Shown here in pieces: positions 21,588 to 29,966 of a DNA stretch of 38,085 nt. Source of the stretch: Bacillota bacterium (GTDB lineage Bacteria > Bacillota > Clostridia > Lachnospirales > Lachnospiraceae). Location of the stretch: contig JAEZNB010000084.1 in NCBI GenBank assembly GCA_023441965.1, positions 1-38,085 of the forward strand, written 5' to 3'. How positions within the stretch are numbered: position 1 is the stretch's first letter; each line of letters starts with the position of its first letter. The notes under the pieces were generated by a model that saw nothing but the letters and a program-made list of their open reading frames with translations, had not been told where the DNA came from and ran no database searches. The translations under genes were made by a program, and so were the position numbers.

Positions 21588-23129
21588 TTGGCGAAAGTAC
21601 TACTGGAAATGAGAAATATCACCAAAACTTTCCCTGGCGTTAAAGCACTTGATAACGTTAACTTAAAGGTTGAAGAGGGTGAGATTCACACCCTCGTAGG
21701 TGAGAACGGTGCAGGTAAATCCACACTGATGAATGTTTTAAGCGGTATTTATCCCTATGGCTCCTATGAGGGAGAGGTTCTTTATGATGGCAAGACCTGC
21801 CATTTTACCAATATCAAGGACAGTGAAGAAAAGGGTATTGTTATCATACATCAGGAATTAGCGTTAGTTCCCTATATGACAATCGGTGAAAATATGTTCC
21901 TCGGTAATGAAAGAGGGAAAGCATTTGCGATAGACTGGAATGAAACCTACGATAAGGCAGATAAGTATCTCCGAATCGTCGGGCTTCAGGAATCATCAAG
22001 AACACTGGTAAAGGACATCGGTGTCGGCAAACAGCAGCTGGTAGAAATCGCCAAGGCTCTGGCTAAGAATGCGAAGCTACTGATTCTGGATGAACCGACA
22101 GCTTCCTTAAATGAAAAGGATTCGAAGGCGCTTCTGGATCTGCTGCTCCAATTTAAGAAAGAAGGAATGACCTCGATCCTGATCTCACATAAATTAAATG
22201 AGATAGCCTATGTGGCAGATAGTATCACCATCATCCGCGATGGCTCTACAATTGAAACACTATATAAAAATCAGGACACCATTACAGAGGACAGGATCAT
22301 TAAGGGTATGGTCGGCAGAAGCATATCCGACCGTTTCCCGAAGAGAGAGACGAAGAATATCGGTGAGCTTGCCATGGAGATTGAGGATTGGAATGTGTAT
22401 CATCCGGTTTATGACGATCACAAGGTAGTAGACCATGTCAATCTGAATGTCAGAAGGGGAGAAGTAGTCGGTATAGCCGGACTGATGGGTTCCGGCCGGA
22501 CAGAGCTGGCCATGAGCGTCTTTGGTAAGAGCTATGGCACGAACATCTCAGGCAGGGTCAAAATCCATGGGAAGGAAGTACATCTGCATAATGTAAGCGA
22601 TGCGATCCAACATAAGCTTGCTTATGTTACGGAGGACCGGAAGGGGAACGGACTCATCCTGTCGAATTCCATTAAGCACAATACCACCCTGGCCAACCTA
22701 AAGGGAGTCAGCAAGAATGGAGTCATAGATGCCGACAAGGAATTTGCGGTGGCTCAGGACCAGAGAGAGAAGCTGAACATCAAGTGTCCGACTGTGGAAC
22801 AGAATGTCGGAAACCTAAGCGGTGGCAATCAGCAGAAGGTCTTATTGGCCAAGTGGATGTTTGCAGATCCTGATATTCTGATTTTGGATGAACCCACCAG
22901 AGGTATAGACGTAGGTGCAAAGTATGAAATCTACTGTATCATTAACCGTTTGGTTTCTGAAGGAAGATCTGTTGTCGTGATTTCCTCAGAGCTGGCAGAG
23001 GTTATTGGTATGTGTGACCGAATCTATATCATGGACAGCGGAAAGGTCGTTGGTGAAGTAGATGGTGAGGGTGCTACTCAGGAACTGATCATGTCGCATA
23101 TTTTGAAAACAAGTAATAAAGGAGCGTAA
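21588..23129 (+). CDS. mmsA: Multiple-monosaccharide ABC transporter ATP-binding protein
   Basis: A double-NBD sugar ATPase (RbsA/XylG/GguA type). It probably starts at TTG 21588 with GGAGGGG six bases upstream, giving 513 residues; an upstream in-frame TTG at 21573 lies in that site. NBD1 has Walker A GENGAGKST (38-46), the region VGKQQLVEIAKAL and Walker B LLILDEPTASL. NBD2 has the usual degenerate Walker A (GLMGSGRTEL), signature LSGGNQQK (from 410) and Walker B ILILDEPTRGID. It energises import through the MmsB permease, whose gene follows four bases downstream. Equivalent names are gguA and xylG; the substrate set is inferred from the family. Confidence 0.95.
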   Translation: MAKVLLEMRNITKTFPGVKALDNVNLKVEEGEIHTLVGENGAGKSTLMNVLSGIYPYGSYEGEVLYDGKTCHFTNIKDSEEKGIVIIHQELALVPYMTIGENMFLGNERGKAFAIDWNETYDKADKYLRIVGLQESSRTLVKDIGVGKQQLVEIAKALAKNAKLLILDEPTASLNEKDSKALLDLLLQFKKEGMTSILISHKLNEIAYVADSITIIRDGSTIETLYKNQDTITEDRIIKGMVGRSISDRFPKRETKNIGELAMEIEDWNVYHPVYDDHKVVDHVNLNVRRGEVVGIAGLMGSGRTELAMSVFGKSYGTNISGRVKIHGKEVHLHNVSDAIQHKLAYVTEDRKGNGLILSNSIKHNTTLANLKGVSKNGVIDADKEFAVAQDQREKLNIKCPTVEQNVGNLSGGNQQKVLLAKWMFADPDILILDEPTRGIDVGAKYEIYCIINRLVSEGRSVVVISSELAEVIGMCDRIYIMDSGKVVGEVDGEGATQELIMSHILKTSNKGA

Positions 23130-23132
23130 GCA

Positions 23133-24305
23133 ATGGATAAAGCGAAATTAAAAGCATTTATTAAAGCAAATACAATGATTATCGCATTAGTCGTAATTAC
23201 TGCATTCTTTGTCTGGAGGACCGGAGGTAAGATCATGCTTCCGCAGAATGTCAGCAATTTGATCTCACAGAATGCCTATGTATTCATCCTGGCAACAGGT
23301 ATGCTGCTTTGTATCCTGACAGGTGGTAATATCGACCTGTCCGTAGGTTCCATCGTCTGCTTTGTCGGTGCTACCGGAGCGACCCTGATGGAAAACAAGG
23401 ATGTAAATTGGGTTATTTCAGTCATCTTCATGCTGATTATCGGTACTGCAATCGGAGCCTGGCAGGGCTTCTGGATCGCCTATGTCCGTGTCCCGCCCTT
23501 CATTACGACTCTGGCAGGCATGTTTGTCTTCCGAGGGCTTTCGAATGTAGTTCTGAATGGATTGACAGTATCCTTAACAAATACTACCTTTATTAAGGTG
23601 TTCGGCGGTGGTGCAAACTGCTACATCCCAGATTTCTTCGGCGTAGAGGGCTTTAATCTGACAGCTATGCTGGCCGGTGTATTGGCCTGTGTCATCTATT
23701 TGGCTCTTCAGGTTCAAAGCAGAATGAAGAAGGCAAAGAAAGGCTATGAGATGGAGCCTATGGTCAATATGCTGACAAAGGCAGTCATTATTTGTGCTGT
23801 CATCCTGGCCTTTTCCTATCAGCTTTCCAGATACAGAGGTATTCCTACTGCATTGATCATTGTGGTCATTGTGGTTCTGGTATACGGCTATATTACCTCC
23901 AAAACAACCATCGGCCGTCATTTTTATGCTGTCGGCGGTCTGGAGAAGGCAGCGAAGCTCTCCGGTATCAATACCAACAGAGTATACTTCCTGGCTTATA
24001 CCAACATGGGCTTCTTATCTGCCTTAGCCGGAATGATGACCATCGCCCGTCTGACCTCCGCTCAGCCTACTTATGGTCAGAACTACGAAATGGATGCAAT
24101 CGGATCCTGCTTCATCGGTGGTGCTTCCGCTTACGGTGGTACCGGTAAGGTATCCGGAGTTATCGTCGGTGCTTTATTGATGGGTGTCATCAACCTGGGT
24201 ATGAGCATCATGGGTGTGGATGCTAACTGGCAGAAGGTTGTGAAAGGTGTCGTTCTCCTGGGAGCAGTTATCTTCGATGTAGTATCTAAGAAGAGAGGCA
24301 ACTAG
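23133..24305 (+). CDS. mmsB: Multiple-monosaccharide ABC transporter permease
   Basis: A 390-residue BPD_transp_2 permease (GguB/XylH class) with about ten membrane segments, starting with IIALVVITAFFVW. Diagnostic pieces are LCILTGGNIDLSVGSIVCFVG, RVPPFITTLAGMFVFRGLSN, a soluble insertion around residues 195-215 (MKKAKKGYEMEPM), the TTIGRHFYAVGGLEKAAKLSGI loop that contacts the ATPase, and IGSCFIGGASAYGGTGKV. AAAGGAG is nine bases before the ATG. It forms the membrane channel for ChvE-delivered sugars. A strong terminator follows. Confidence 0.95.
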   Translation: MDKAKLKAFIKANTMIIALVVITAFFVWRTGGKIMLPQNVSNLISQNAYVFILATGMLLCILTGGNIDLSVGSIVCFVGATGATLMENKDVNWVISVIFMLIIGTAIGAWQGFWIAYVRVPPFITTLAGMFVFRGLSNVVLNGLTVSLTNTTFIKVFGGGANCYIPDFFGVEGFNLTAMLAGVLACVIYLALQVQSRMKKAKKGYEMEPMVNMLTKAVIICAVILAFSYQLSRYRGIPTALIIVVIVVLVYGYITSKTTIGRHFYAVGGLEKAAKLSGINTNRVYFLAYTNMGFLSALAGMMTIARLTSAQPTYGQNYEMDAIGSCFIGGASAYGGTGKVSGVIVGALLMGVINLGMSIMGVDANWQKVVKGVVLLGAVIFDVVSKKRGN

Positions 24306-24363
24306 TATTAATTATCCGCTGATTTGTCAGATATCTCTATATATGAGCAAATAGCATCTCATA

Positions 24364-24426
24364 TGGCTCCAGCTCCGATTTTGGAATGTATTAAATCCTT
24401 CCTGAACCGGAGCCGGAGCCATTTTT
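24364..24426 (+). terminator. Terminator of chvE-mmsA-mmsB
   Basis: TGGCTCCAGCTCCG (24364-24377) pairs with CGGAGCCGGAGCCA (24408-24421) over 14 positions with one mismatch, followed by TTTTT. Confidence 0.88.
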
Positions 24427-24455
24427 ACGAACAGGGTGTGCTTTTCTGCTTCATC

Positions 24456-24484
24456 TTGCTTAACTCCCTTCTTAATGCTACAAT
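24456..24484 (+). promoter_or_regulatory. Promoter of the 107-residue gene
   Basis: TTGCTT (24456-24461), 17 bases and TGC-TACAAT (24479-24484) form a good extended -10 promoter. The leader to the ATG at 24599 is about 108 bases, with no clear structure. Confidence 0.65.
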
Positions 24485-24598
24485 GTGAAACAGAGCCATG
24501 TGTTTAGAAAGCTACGATAGGAGAGATAATAATCTTTACCTTAAGGTGGGTGATGAAGCAAACAGTCATAACCTGCTATACCGAAGGGAGGAAATGTA

Positions 24599-24922
24599 AT
24601 GAATGAGGAACTGGGTAGTCTGGACCTATATCTGAAGGAACTGTTTCTTAGCTCCAAGTATGATGAGATGAAGGATATCCTGAAGGATAAGACGGATGAT
24701 ACCGTGAAGGAACTGTCCGATTATAATTGGAACATTGTGAAGAAATACTATGATCTGGAGAACTTCAAGGTGCTGTTACAGCATTACAAGTTTGTCGCCT
24801 ATTCCTGCTTTCTGGTGGAATACTCCAATCAGCGGGGCTTAATCGATAAAGATGTATTCACCATCATGCTATCCGTCTATAATGACATCCATGAATCGAA
24901 CAAAAGGCTGCGAAGCCAGTAG
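24599..24922 (+). CDS. Hypothetical protein, 107 residues
   Basis: A mostly helical, soluble and acidic protein starting MNEELGSLDLYLKELF, with no membrane segment, Cys cluster or recognised domain. GGGAGG stands eight bases ahead of the ATG and a good promoter lies upstream, so it is likely real. The spacing of hydrophobics (LYLKELFLSSKYDEMKDIL, FKVLLQHYKFVAYSCFLVEY) suggests a compact helical bundle. The stop codon directly abuts a long imperfect palindrome (24923-25164). Confidence 0.75.
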   Translation: MNEELGSLDLYLKELFLSSKYDEMKDILKDKTDDTVKELSDYNWNIVKKYYDLENFKVLLQHYKFVAYSCFLVEYSNQRGLIDKDVFTIMLSVYNDIHESNKRLRSQ

Positions 24923-25164
24923 TAATATAAGGCGTTCCGGTTCTATTCCCGGTCAGTAATGCGCTTTATGATTTCGGCAAATGATTTCCGAAAAGGAGAA
25001 TTTGCATTCGTCGGTATTTAGGCTATGTTCTTCAGAGCCTTATGTACCGTTACGTAATGCAACTAAGCGCAAGCGTCTCCGACTTCGGAAACATTTGTCG
25101 AAATCATATCAGTAGCAGTAGCTTTGACCGGGGAGAGAACAGGAACATAGCGTAGCTTATATTA
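24923..25164. repeat. 242-bp imperfect palindrome (MITE-like element or structured RNA)
   Basis: Three nested arm pairs were traced by eye: TAATATAAG (24923-24931) with CTTATATTA (25156-25164); 22 bases at 24934-24955 with 25125-25146 (19 matches, one of the rest a G-U); and 25 bases at 24968-24992 with 24 at 25084-25107 (23 matches, one bulge). The centre also folds: GGAGA/TCTCC, TTGCATT/AATGCAA, CGGTA/TACCG and AGGCT/AGCCT. Both ends are TA. The asnA promoter lies outside, downstream. Confidence 0.8.
25002..25115 (+). CDS. Doubtful 37-residue basic peptide inside the palindrome
   Basis: A TTG frame beginning MHSSVFRLCSSEPYV follows AAGGAG at only three bases. The C-terminal half is strongly basic (RNATKRKRLRLRKHLSKSYQ). 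The first four residues equal those of the frame at 14523, which sits on the related hairpin. The short spacing, the TTG start and the palindromic DNA make it more likely a by-product of the repeat than a gene. Confidence 0.2.
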   Translation: MHSSVFRLCSSEPYVPLRNATKRKRLRLRKHLSKSYQ

Positions 25165-25221
25165 GGAACAGATACGGGGTTATATCCAGAAATCAGAATC
25201 GGCGTTCTATTATGCATTCGA

Positions 25222-25250
25222 TTGACAAATTGTGAATATACTTGTAAAAT
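25222..25250 (+). promoter_or_regulatory. Promoter of asnA
   Basis: TTGACA (25222-25227), 17 bases and TAAAAT (25245-25250) form a near-consensus promoter. The predicted start near 25257 leaves a 33-base leader with GGGGAGG, too short for a T-box or riboswitch. Confidence 0.85.
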
Positions 25251-25289
25251 GTGCTACATAGCATATGAGAAGATGATGGGGAGGTAGTT

Positions 25290-26297
25290 ATGAAGTTGAT
25301 GATTCCTGACGGCTATCAGCCGGTATTGGATATTAAGGAAACAGAGATTGGGATCAAGTATGTAAAAGATTTCTTTGAGAGAGAGCTGGCGAAGCAGCTG
25401 AATCTAACCAGAGTTTCCGCACCCTTATTTGTGAAGCCGGAGACCGGCCTGAATGATAACCTGAATGGTGTGGAACGGCCCGTAAGCTTTGGTATTAAGG
25501 AGCAGAACGAAGCAAACGTTGAGATCGTACACTCACTGGCGAAGTGGAAGAGGCAGGCCTTAAAGAGATATGGCTTTATGCTCGGAGAAGGCCTCTATAC
25601 CGATATGAATGCCATCCGCAGAGACGAGGAGACGGATAACATACATTCCATTTATGTGGACCAATGGGACTGGGAAATGGTGATAGAAAAGTGTGACCGC
25701 AATGTCGAGACCCTGAAGAGCATCGTTAACAGGGTTTATAAGGCCCTGCGTAATACCGAGAAATATGTAGCGGTAATGTACGATCACGTAAAGGAGATCC
25801 TGCCGGATCATATCACCTTTGTAAGCTCGCAGGAGCTGGAGGACCGTTTCCCTACGCTTACTCCCAAGGAAAGAGAATATGAAATCGCAAAGGAAAATGG
25901 TGCAGTCTTCATTATGCAGATCGGAGGGGCACTAGCCTCAGGACAAAGACATGATGGAAGAGCACCGGACTATGATGACTGGAAGCTGAACGGGGATATC
26001 ATCGTATACTATCCGGTACTGGATATCGCCCTGGAGCTGTCCTCCATGGGAATCCGTGTGGACGAGGACTCCTTGCTGGAGCAGCTGAAGATCAGTAATT
26101 GTCTGGACCGGGCAGAGCTTCCCTTCCAGAAGGCCTTATTAAACAAGGAGCTTCCCTATACCATCGGCGGAGGAATCGGACAGTCCAGAATCTGCATGTT
26201 CTATCTGCGTAAAGCACATATCGGAGAGGTACAGTCCTCCGTATGGCCCACAGAGGTGATAGAGGCTGCAGAGCAGAAGGGCTTGCATCTCCTATAG
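25290..26297 (+). CDS. asnA: Aspartate--ammonia ligase
   Basis: AsnA makes asparagine from aspartate, ammonia and ATP (AMP-forming) and has a class II aminoacyl-tRNA-synthetase-like fold. The 335-residue length is normal. Recognisable segments are LNLTRVSAPLFVKPETGLNDNLNG, VSFGIKEQNEANVEIVHSLAKWKRQAL, GLYTDMNAIRRDEETDNIHSIYVDQWDWE, GGALASGQRHDGRAPDYDDW and the C-terminal TIGGGIGQSRICMFYLRK. It has a strong own promoter and is followed 41 bases later by a histidine phosphatase, probably on the same transcript. Confidence 0.98.
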   Translation: MKLMIPDGYQPVLDIKETEIGIKYVKDFFERELAKQLNLTRVSAPLFVKPETGLNDNLNGVERPVSFGIKEQNEANVEIVHSLAKWKRQALKRYGFMLGEGLYTDMNAIRRDEETDNIHSIYVDQWDWEMVIEKCDRNVETLKSIVNRVYKALRNTEKYVAVMYDHVKEILPDHITFVSSQELEDRFPTLTPKEREYEIAKENGAVFIMQIGGALASGQRHDGRAPDYDDWKLNGDIIVYYPVLDIALELSSMGIRVDEDSLLEQLKISNCLDRAELPFQKALLNKELPYTIGGGIGQSRICMFYLRKAHIGEVQSSVWPTEVIEAAEQKGLHLL

Positions 26298-26338
26298 AGA
26301 GCAATACTCTGAAAGAAAGACCCGGAGAGGATGATTTT

Positions 26339-26971
26339 ATGATCAACTTATATCTCATTCGCCATGGCAGGCAAAACAGCACGCTATGTAATGTGGATGT
26401 GGAGCTCTCTGAAGCCGGCCGTGACCAGGCCAAGCTGCTTGCTGACCGTATGATGGGATATCAGCTCGATGCCCTATATTCCAGTCAGCTGCTCCGTGCG
26501 GTACAGACGGCTGAATTCATCAGTCAGGCCACAAGGCTTCCGATTACGATTCGGGAAGAGCTGCAGGAGATCTCCTTCGGACAGCTGACAGGTCTGACAG
26601 AGCAGCAGATCAATGAGGACTTTTGTGAGTTTAAGAAAGAGCAGTATCAGCTGTTGGAGGATATTCCTTACCCGGGTGGTGAGAATGGCACCTCAGTATA
26701 TGAAAGAGCCATGCCGGTCATCCAGGAGCTTCTTCAGAGCGGTAAGAAGAATATAGCGATCGTGACCCATGGCGGTGTCATCAAGGTTCTTTTGGCCGCC
26801 CTCTTTGGCAAGACTCAGGCGAAGCGCTTTTTGTTCGCCCTTTCCCTGGAGAATACGTCCATCACTCAGCTGATTTATCAGCCGCAGACGGACCGCTTCT
26901 ATCTGGAACGCTTCAATGATTATGCCCATTTGGAGGGTCACCCCGAGCTTTTACGAAAGTATTTTATTTAA
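26339..26971 (+). CDS. Histidine phosphatase (phosphoglycerate mutase-like) family protein
   Basis: A 210-residue protein from ATG 26339 (GGAGAGG upstream); the longer in-frame opening overlaps asnA and lacks a site. The catalytic RHG motif is at residues 8-10 (LIRHGRQ). Conserved Glu lies in EISFGQLTGLTEQQ and the second catalytic His in VTHGGVIKVLLAAL. Members dephosphorylate small metabolites such as cobalamin intermediates, sugar phosphates or nucleotides; the exact substrate cannot be assigned. A bidirectional terminator follows. Confidence 0.93.
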   Translation: MINLYLIRHGRQNSTLCNVDVELSEAGRDQAKLLADRMMGYQLDALYSSQLLRAVQTAEFISQATRLPITIREELQEISFGQLTGLTEQQINEDFCEFKKEQYQLLEDIPYPGGENGTSVYERAMPVIQELLQSGKKNIAIVTHGGVIKVLLAALFGKTQAKRFLFALSLENTSITQLIYQPQTDRFYLERFNDYAHLEGHPELLRKYFI

Positions 26972-27006
26972 TAATACAAGAGGTGATGAACTAGCCGAAC
27001 CTAAGG

Positions 27007-27051
27007 ATAGCCCGCAACAGTCAGAGTATTCGCTGAACTGCAGCGGGCTAT
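27007..27051. terminator. Bidirectional terminator between converging genes
   Basis: ATAGCCCGC (27007-27015) pairs with GCGGGCTAT (27043-27051), with an inner CAGT/ACTG. It sits between the phosphatase gene (plus) and the aldo/keto reductase gene (minus). T-runs on either side are weak. Confidence 0.65.
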
Positions 27052-27092
27052 TTGTGGTTGAAGTAAGTATGCGATGACCACTTAAGAAAGCG

Positions 27093-27941
27093 TCAGAATA
27101 CAGCGTTATCAGGATGGGGACCGGTACGGCCCATGGGTTCTAGGGCTTTTAAGGCTTCGATATCCTCCTCCGAGATTTCAAAATCAAAGATATCGGCATT
27201 CTCCCTTATCCTTTCTGCTGAAGAAGCCTTGGGAAGCGGCAGGAAGCCGTGCTGAAGGCTCCACCGAAGGAGCAGCTGGGCTGCTGTTTTATGATACTTT
27301 TTAGCAATCTCAAGCAAGAGAGGGTGATTTAGATGTCCCTTGAGCAAAGGACTCCAGGCCTCTACGATGATTCTGTGGTCCTTACAGTAGGTCACTGCTT
27401 CCCTTTGGACATATTGGGGATGCAGCTCAAGCTGGTCCACCATAGGAGCTATGGTGGCAGTTTCCAGGATCGCCTCGATATGATGCTCCAGGAAATTGCT
27501 GACGCCGATGGCCTTGATTTTTCCTGCTTGATATAGTTCTTCAAAGGCCTTCCAGCTGCCCTCATTCATTTCCTTCCAGTTATCGCGGCACTGGATGGGT
27601 CTGGGCCAGTGAATCAGATAGAGATCCAGATAGTCCAGTCCCAGGTTATTCATGGTGATCTCAAATTCCTTCAGGGTGTTCTCATACCCATGATCGGGGT
27701 TATCCAGCTTACTGGTAATAAATAATTCATTTCTTTTCAGTCCGCATCCACGGATTGCCCTTCCTACAGCTGCCTCATTCTGATAAGCGTATGCGGTATC
27801 AATATGCCGATAGCCGCAATCAATGGCTGTCTTTACAATGTCAACAGTATAGTTATCGTTCAGGAGCTTCCAGGTTCCAAAACCAACACAGGGTATCTTC
27901 ACGCCGTTAGATAAAACGTAACTGTCCTGAATACTCATCAT
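27093..27941 (-). CDS. Aldo/keto reductase
   Basis: NADPH-dependent carbonyl reductase of the AKR superfamily (282 residues). The full catalytic tetrad is present: Asp48, Tyr53, Lys78 and His111 (HIDTAYAYQNE, ITSKLD, LIHWP). AKR signature segments GYRHIDTAYAYQNEAAVGRAI and the cofactor-binding end LPLPKASSAERIREN are clear. Start at 27941 is chosen from AAGGAGG nine bases upstream; an adjacent ATG at 27938 is equally in frame. It appears to be the last gene of a minus-strand cluster. Natural substrate unknown. Confidence 0.95.
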   Translation of the reverse strand: MMSIQDSYVLSNGVKIPCVGFGTWKLLNDNYTVDIVKTAIDCGYRHIDTAYAYQNEAAVGRAIRGCGLKRNELFITSKLDNPDHGYENTLKEFEITMNNLGLDYLDLYLIHWPRPIQCRDNWKEMNEGSWKAFEELYQAGKIKAIGVSNFLEHHIEAILETATIAPMVDQLELHPQYVQREAVTYCKDHRIIVEAWSPLLKGHLNHPLLLEIAKKYHKTAAQLLLRWSLQHGFLPLPKASSAERIRENADIFDFEISEEDIEALKALEPMGRTGPHPDNAVF

Positions 27942-28020
27942 ATCAGTATTCCTCCTTCCGAAAATGCGGATTACTTCCACGTTTATACTTAGTATATCCG
28001 GTCAATGAATATGCTATGCC

Positions 28021-28857
28021 CTACATGAGAGCATTGAATTTCAACCAGAGAGCAACACCGTCATGGACATTGCTGTCAATAACGGCATCTGCCTTCTCCT
28101 TTAGCTCCTCTACGGCATTGGCGACAGCAAGGCGATAGTCACTGGCCTGAAAGAGGGGCAGATCATTTCTGTTATCCCCGAAGCAGGTGATATGAGAGGC
28201 ACCCAGATATTCCCGCAGATAGGCTGTCGCATGATACTTGGATGCCTTCTTACTGAATATCTCCAGATACCAGTTATCCTTGCTATAGTTATCCTTATAC
28301 ATGACAGTGGTCAGGTCGCTTATGCTCTCCACAAGGGGTAGGACCCGGTCCAGATTTTCCTTCCTGTCCATCAGGGAAAAAAAGATCAGGGTTTCTCCCA
28401 ATAGGGAGGAGAAGCGATCGATCCTTTGGAAGGGTTTATTGTAAAGACGGACCCGTTCTTCATAAAAGCTTTGCATGGTAGGGCTGCTTAGCTCCTCATA
28501 GTAGGTGGTCATCCTACCCTCCCGCATCGTATAAGCAAAGCCCTTCAGCTTATGGCTGCTGATGACAGAGAGCAGGCGTGCGCTGCTTTCCTGACTGAAG
28601 GATTCTACCTTAAGGTATACCTTTCTGACAGGATCATAGATGCATACCCCATTCATCAGAATGATGGGCAACCGAAGATCAAGCTCCTTCAGGATGGGCA
28701 GGACCGTGGCGATGGTTCTTGCGGTTGCCACAGTAAAATGTACACCCTGAGCGATCAGCTCATTCAGGATCCGTATACTTCTTGCTGACAGCTCCACATT
28801 CTGCTGAAGCAGGGTACCGTCCAAGTCCGAGATATATAAGGCTTTCATGCTTGCCAT
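28021..28857 (-). CDS. HAD-superfamily (Cof-type) hydrolase
   Basis: A 278-residue phosphatase with motif I ISDLDGTLL near the N-terminus, motif II in the ATARTIATVL region, and motif III/IV ITCFGDNRNDLPLFQ, all typical of Cof-type (IIB cap) HAD enzymes that dephosphorylate sugar phosphates or flavin mononucleotide. The start is uncertain between 28857 and ATG 28848 (MKALYISDLDG); both have only a modest purine-rich site. It lies 49 bases after the SDR gene, probably co-transcribed. Confidence 0.93.
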   Translation of the reverse strand: MASMKALYISDLDGTLLQQNVELSARSIRILNELIAQGVHFTVATARTIATVLPILKELDLRLPIILMNGVCIYDPVRKVYLKVESFSQESSARLLSVISSHKLKGFAYTMREGRMTTYYEELSSPTMQSFYEERVRLYNKPFQRIDRFSSLLGETLIFFSLMDRKENLDRVLPLVESISDLTTVMYKDNYSKDNWYLEIFSKKASKYHATAYLREYLGASHITCFGDNRNDLPLFQASDYRLAVANAVEELKEKADAVIDSNVHDGVALWLKFNALM

Positions 28858-28906
28858 ACCTTTCAGGTCCTTTCTGATAGGTTCATACTGTTATCCGGAG
28901 CAGCTT

Positions 28907-29926
28907 TTACTGATATCTCGGAAGGCCGTTTTCCATTGCCTCATAGACTTCTATCATCCGGTCGGTCCATTGGTCAAACTCAGGGTCCGGTCTTTGCAGC
29001 TCGGAATCGGCCAGGATATTTGCGATGGATCTTCTGACACCCTGATCGAAGCGAATGGTCGCATTGTAATCCGGGACCACCCTCTTGACCTTGGAATTAT
29101 CAAATATAACGGTATGGGTCTTATCTCCGAGGAGACCGCCGATCAGCTCGGGATAGGCCTTGGCCAGGGTATCGGAGGGAATGTGAACGATTTTGGGTGC
29201 TACCTTAAGTGCAGAGCCAATGATCTCATAAATCTGATTCCAGGTCAGACTTTCATCCGAAGTGATCTGGAAGGCTTCTCCGATGGCGTGGATATTGCCC
29301 ATCAGACCGATAAAGGCCTTGGCGAAGTCTGTATTATGGGTTAAGGTCCAGAGGGAAGAGCCATCCCCATGAACAATGACCTTCTTGCCCTGCAGTATTC
29401 GGTTCAGGACTGAAAAGCTGCCGTTTTTCCCATGTACCGCCAAGGGAACCTCATAATCCCCATAGGTATGGCTGGGACGTATGATGGTGATGGGGAACCC
29501 ATTTTCCCGGTATTCCTGCATCAGATATTCCTCACAGGCAATCTTATTGCGGGAGTATTGCCAGAAGGGATTATATAAGGGTGTACTCTCCGTGATATAG
29601 GGACTGGAGAGAGGCTTCTGATAGGCAGAAGCTGAGCTGATAAAGATGTATTGCTTGGTCCTTCCGGCGAAGAGCCTGACATCCCTTTTCAGGGCTTCCA
29701 CATCATAGGCGATGAATTCTGCGACTACATCAAATTCATAATCCTTCAGCTTCTCCCTAACCTCATCCTCCTGATAAATATCAGCTTCGATTACCTTGAC
29801 CCCTTCCGGTACCCGCTTCATCCGATTACCTCGGTTCAGCAGGTATAATTCAAAGCCATAGGCAGGTGCCAGCTGAGTGATTGCGGTACTGATGGTTCCT
29901 GTTCCTCCAATAAATAAAACCCTCAT
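28907..29926 (-). CDS. NAD-dependent epimerase/dehydratase (extended SDR)
   Basis: A 339-residue Rossmann enzyme with glycine motif LFIGGTGTIST at the N-terminus and the catalytic Tyr-x3-Lys in YSRNKIACEEYL, preceded by the ISSASAYQ serine. IIRPSHTYGDYE follows the usual sugar-nucleotide epimerase pattern. The family includes UDP-sugar epimerases and plant mRNA-binding-like SDRs; the exact reaction is not clear. It is flanked by the HAD gene and a small membrane protein in one minus-strand run. Confidence 0.92.
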   Translation of the reverse strand: MRVLFIGGTGTISTAITQLAPAYGFELYLLNRGNRMKRVPEGVKVIEADIYQEDEVREKLKDYEFDVVAEFIAYDVEALKRDVRLFAGRTKQYIFISSASAYQKPLSSPYITESTPLYNPFWQYSRNKIACEEYLMQEYRENGFPITIIRPSHTYGDYEVPLAVHGKNGSFSVLNRILQGKKVIVHGDGSSLWTLTHNTDFAKAFIGLMGNIHAIGEAFQITSDESLTWNQIYEIIGSALKVAPKIVHIPSDTLAKAYPELIGGLLGDKTHTVIFDNSKVKRVVPDYNATIRFDQGVRRSIANILADSELQRPDPEFDQWTDRMIEVYEAMENGLPRYQ

Positions 29927-29966
29927 AGTAAACCTCCTTCATTGCTTTTTATTTATGCCTATCCGG

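Noticed and set aside
25116..25289. T-box or other riboswitch controlling asnA
   Set aside because: No T-box core (AGGGTGGNACCGCG-like) is present and a near-consensus promoter at 25222-25250 leaves only a 33-base leader.
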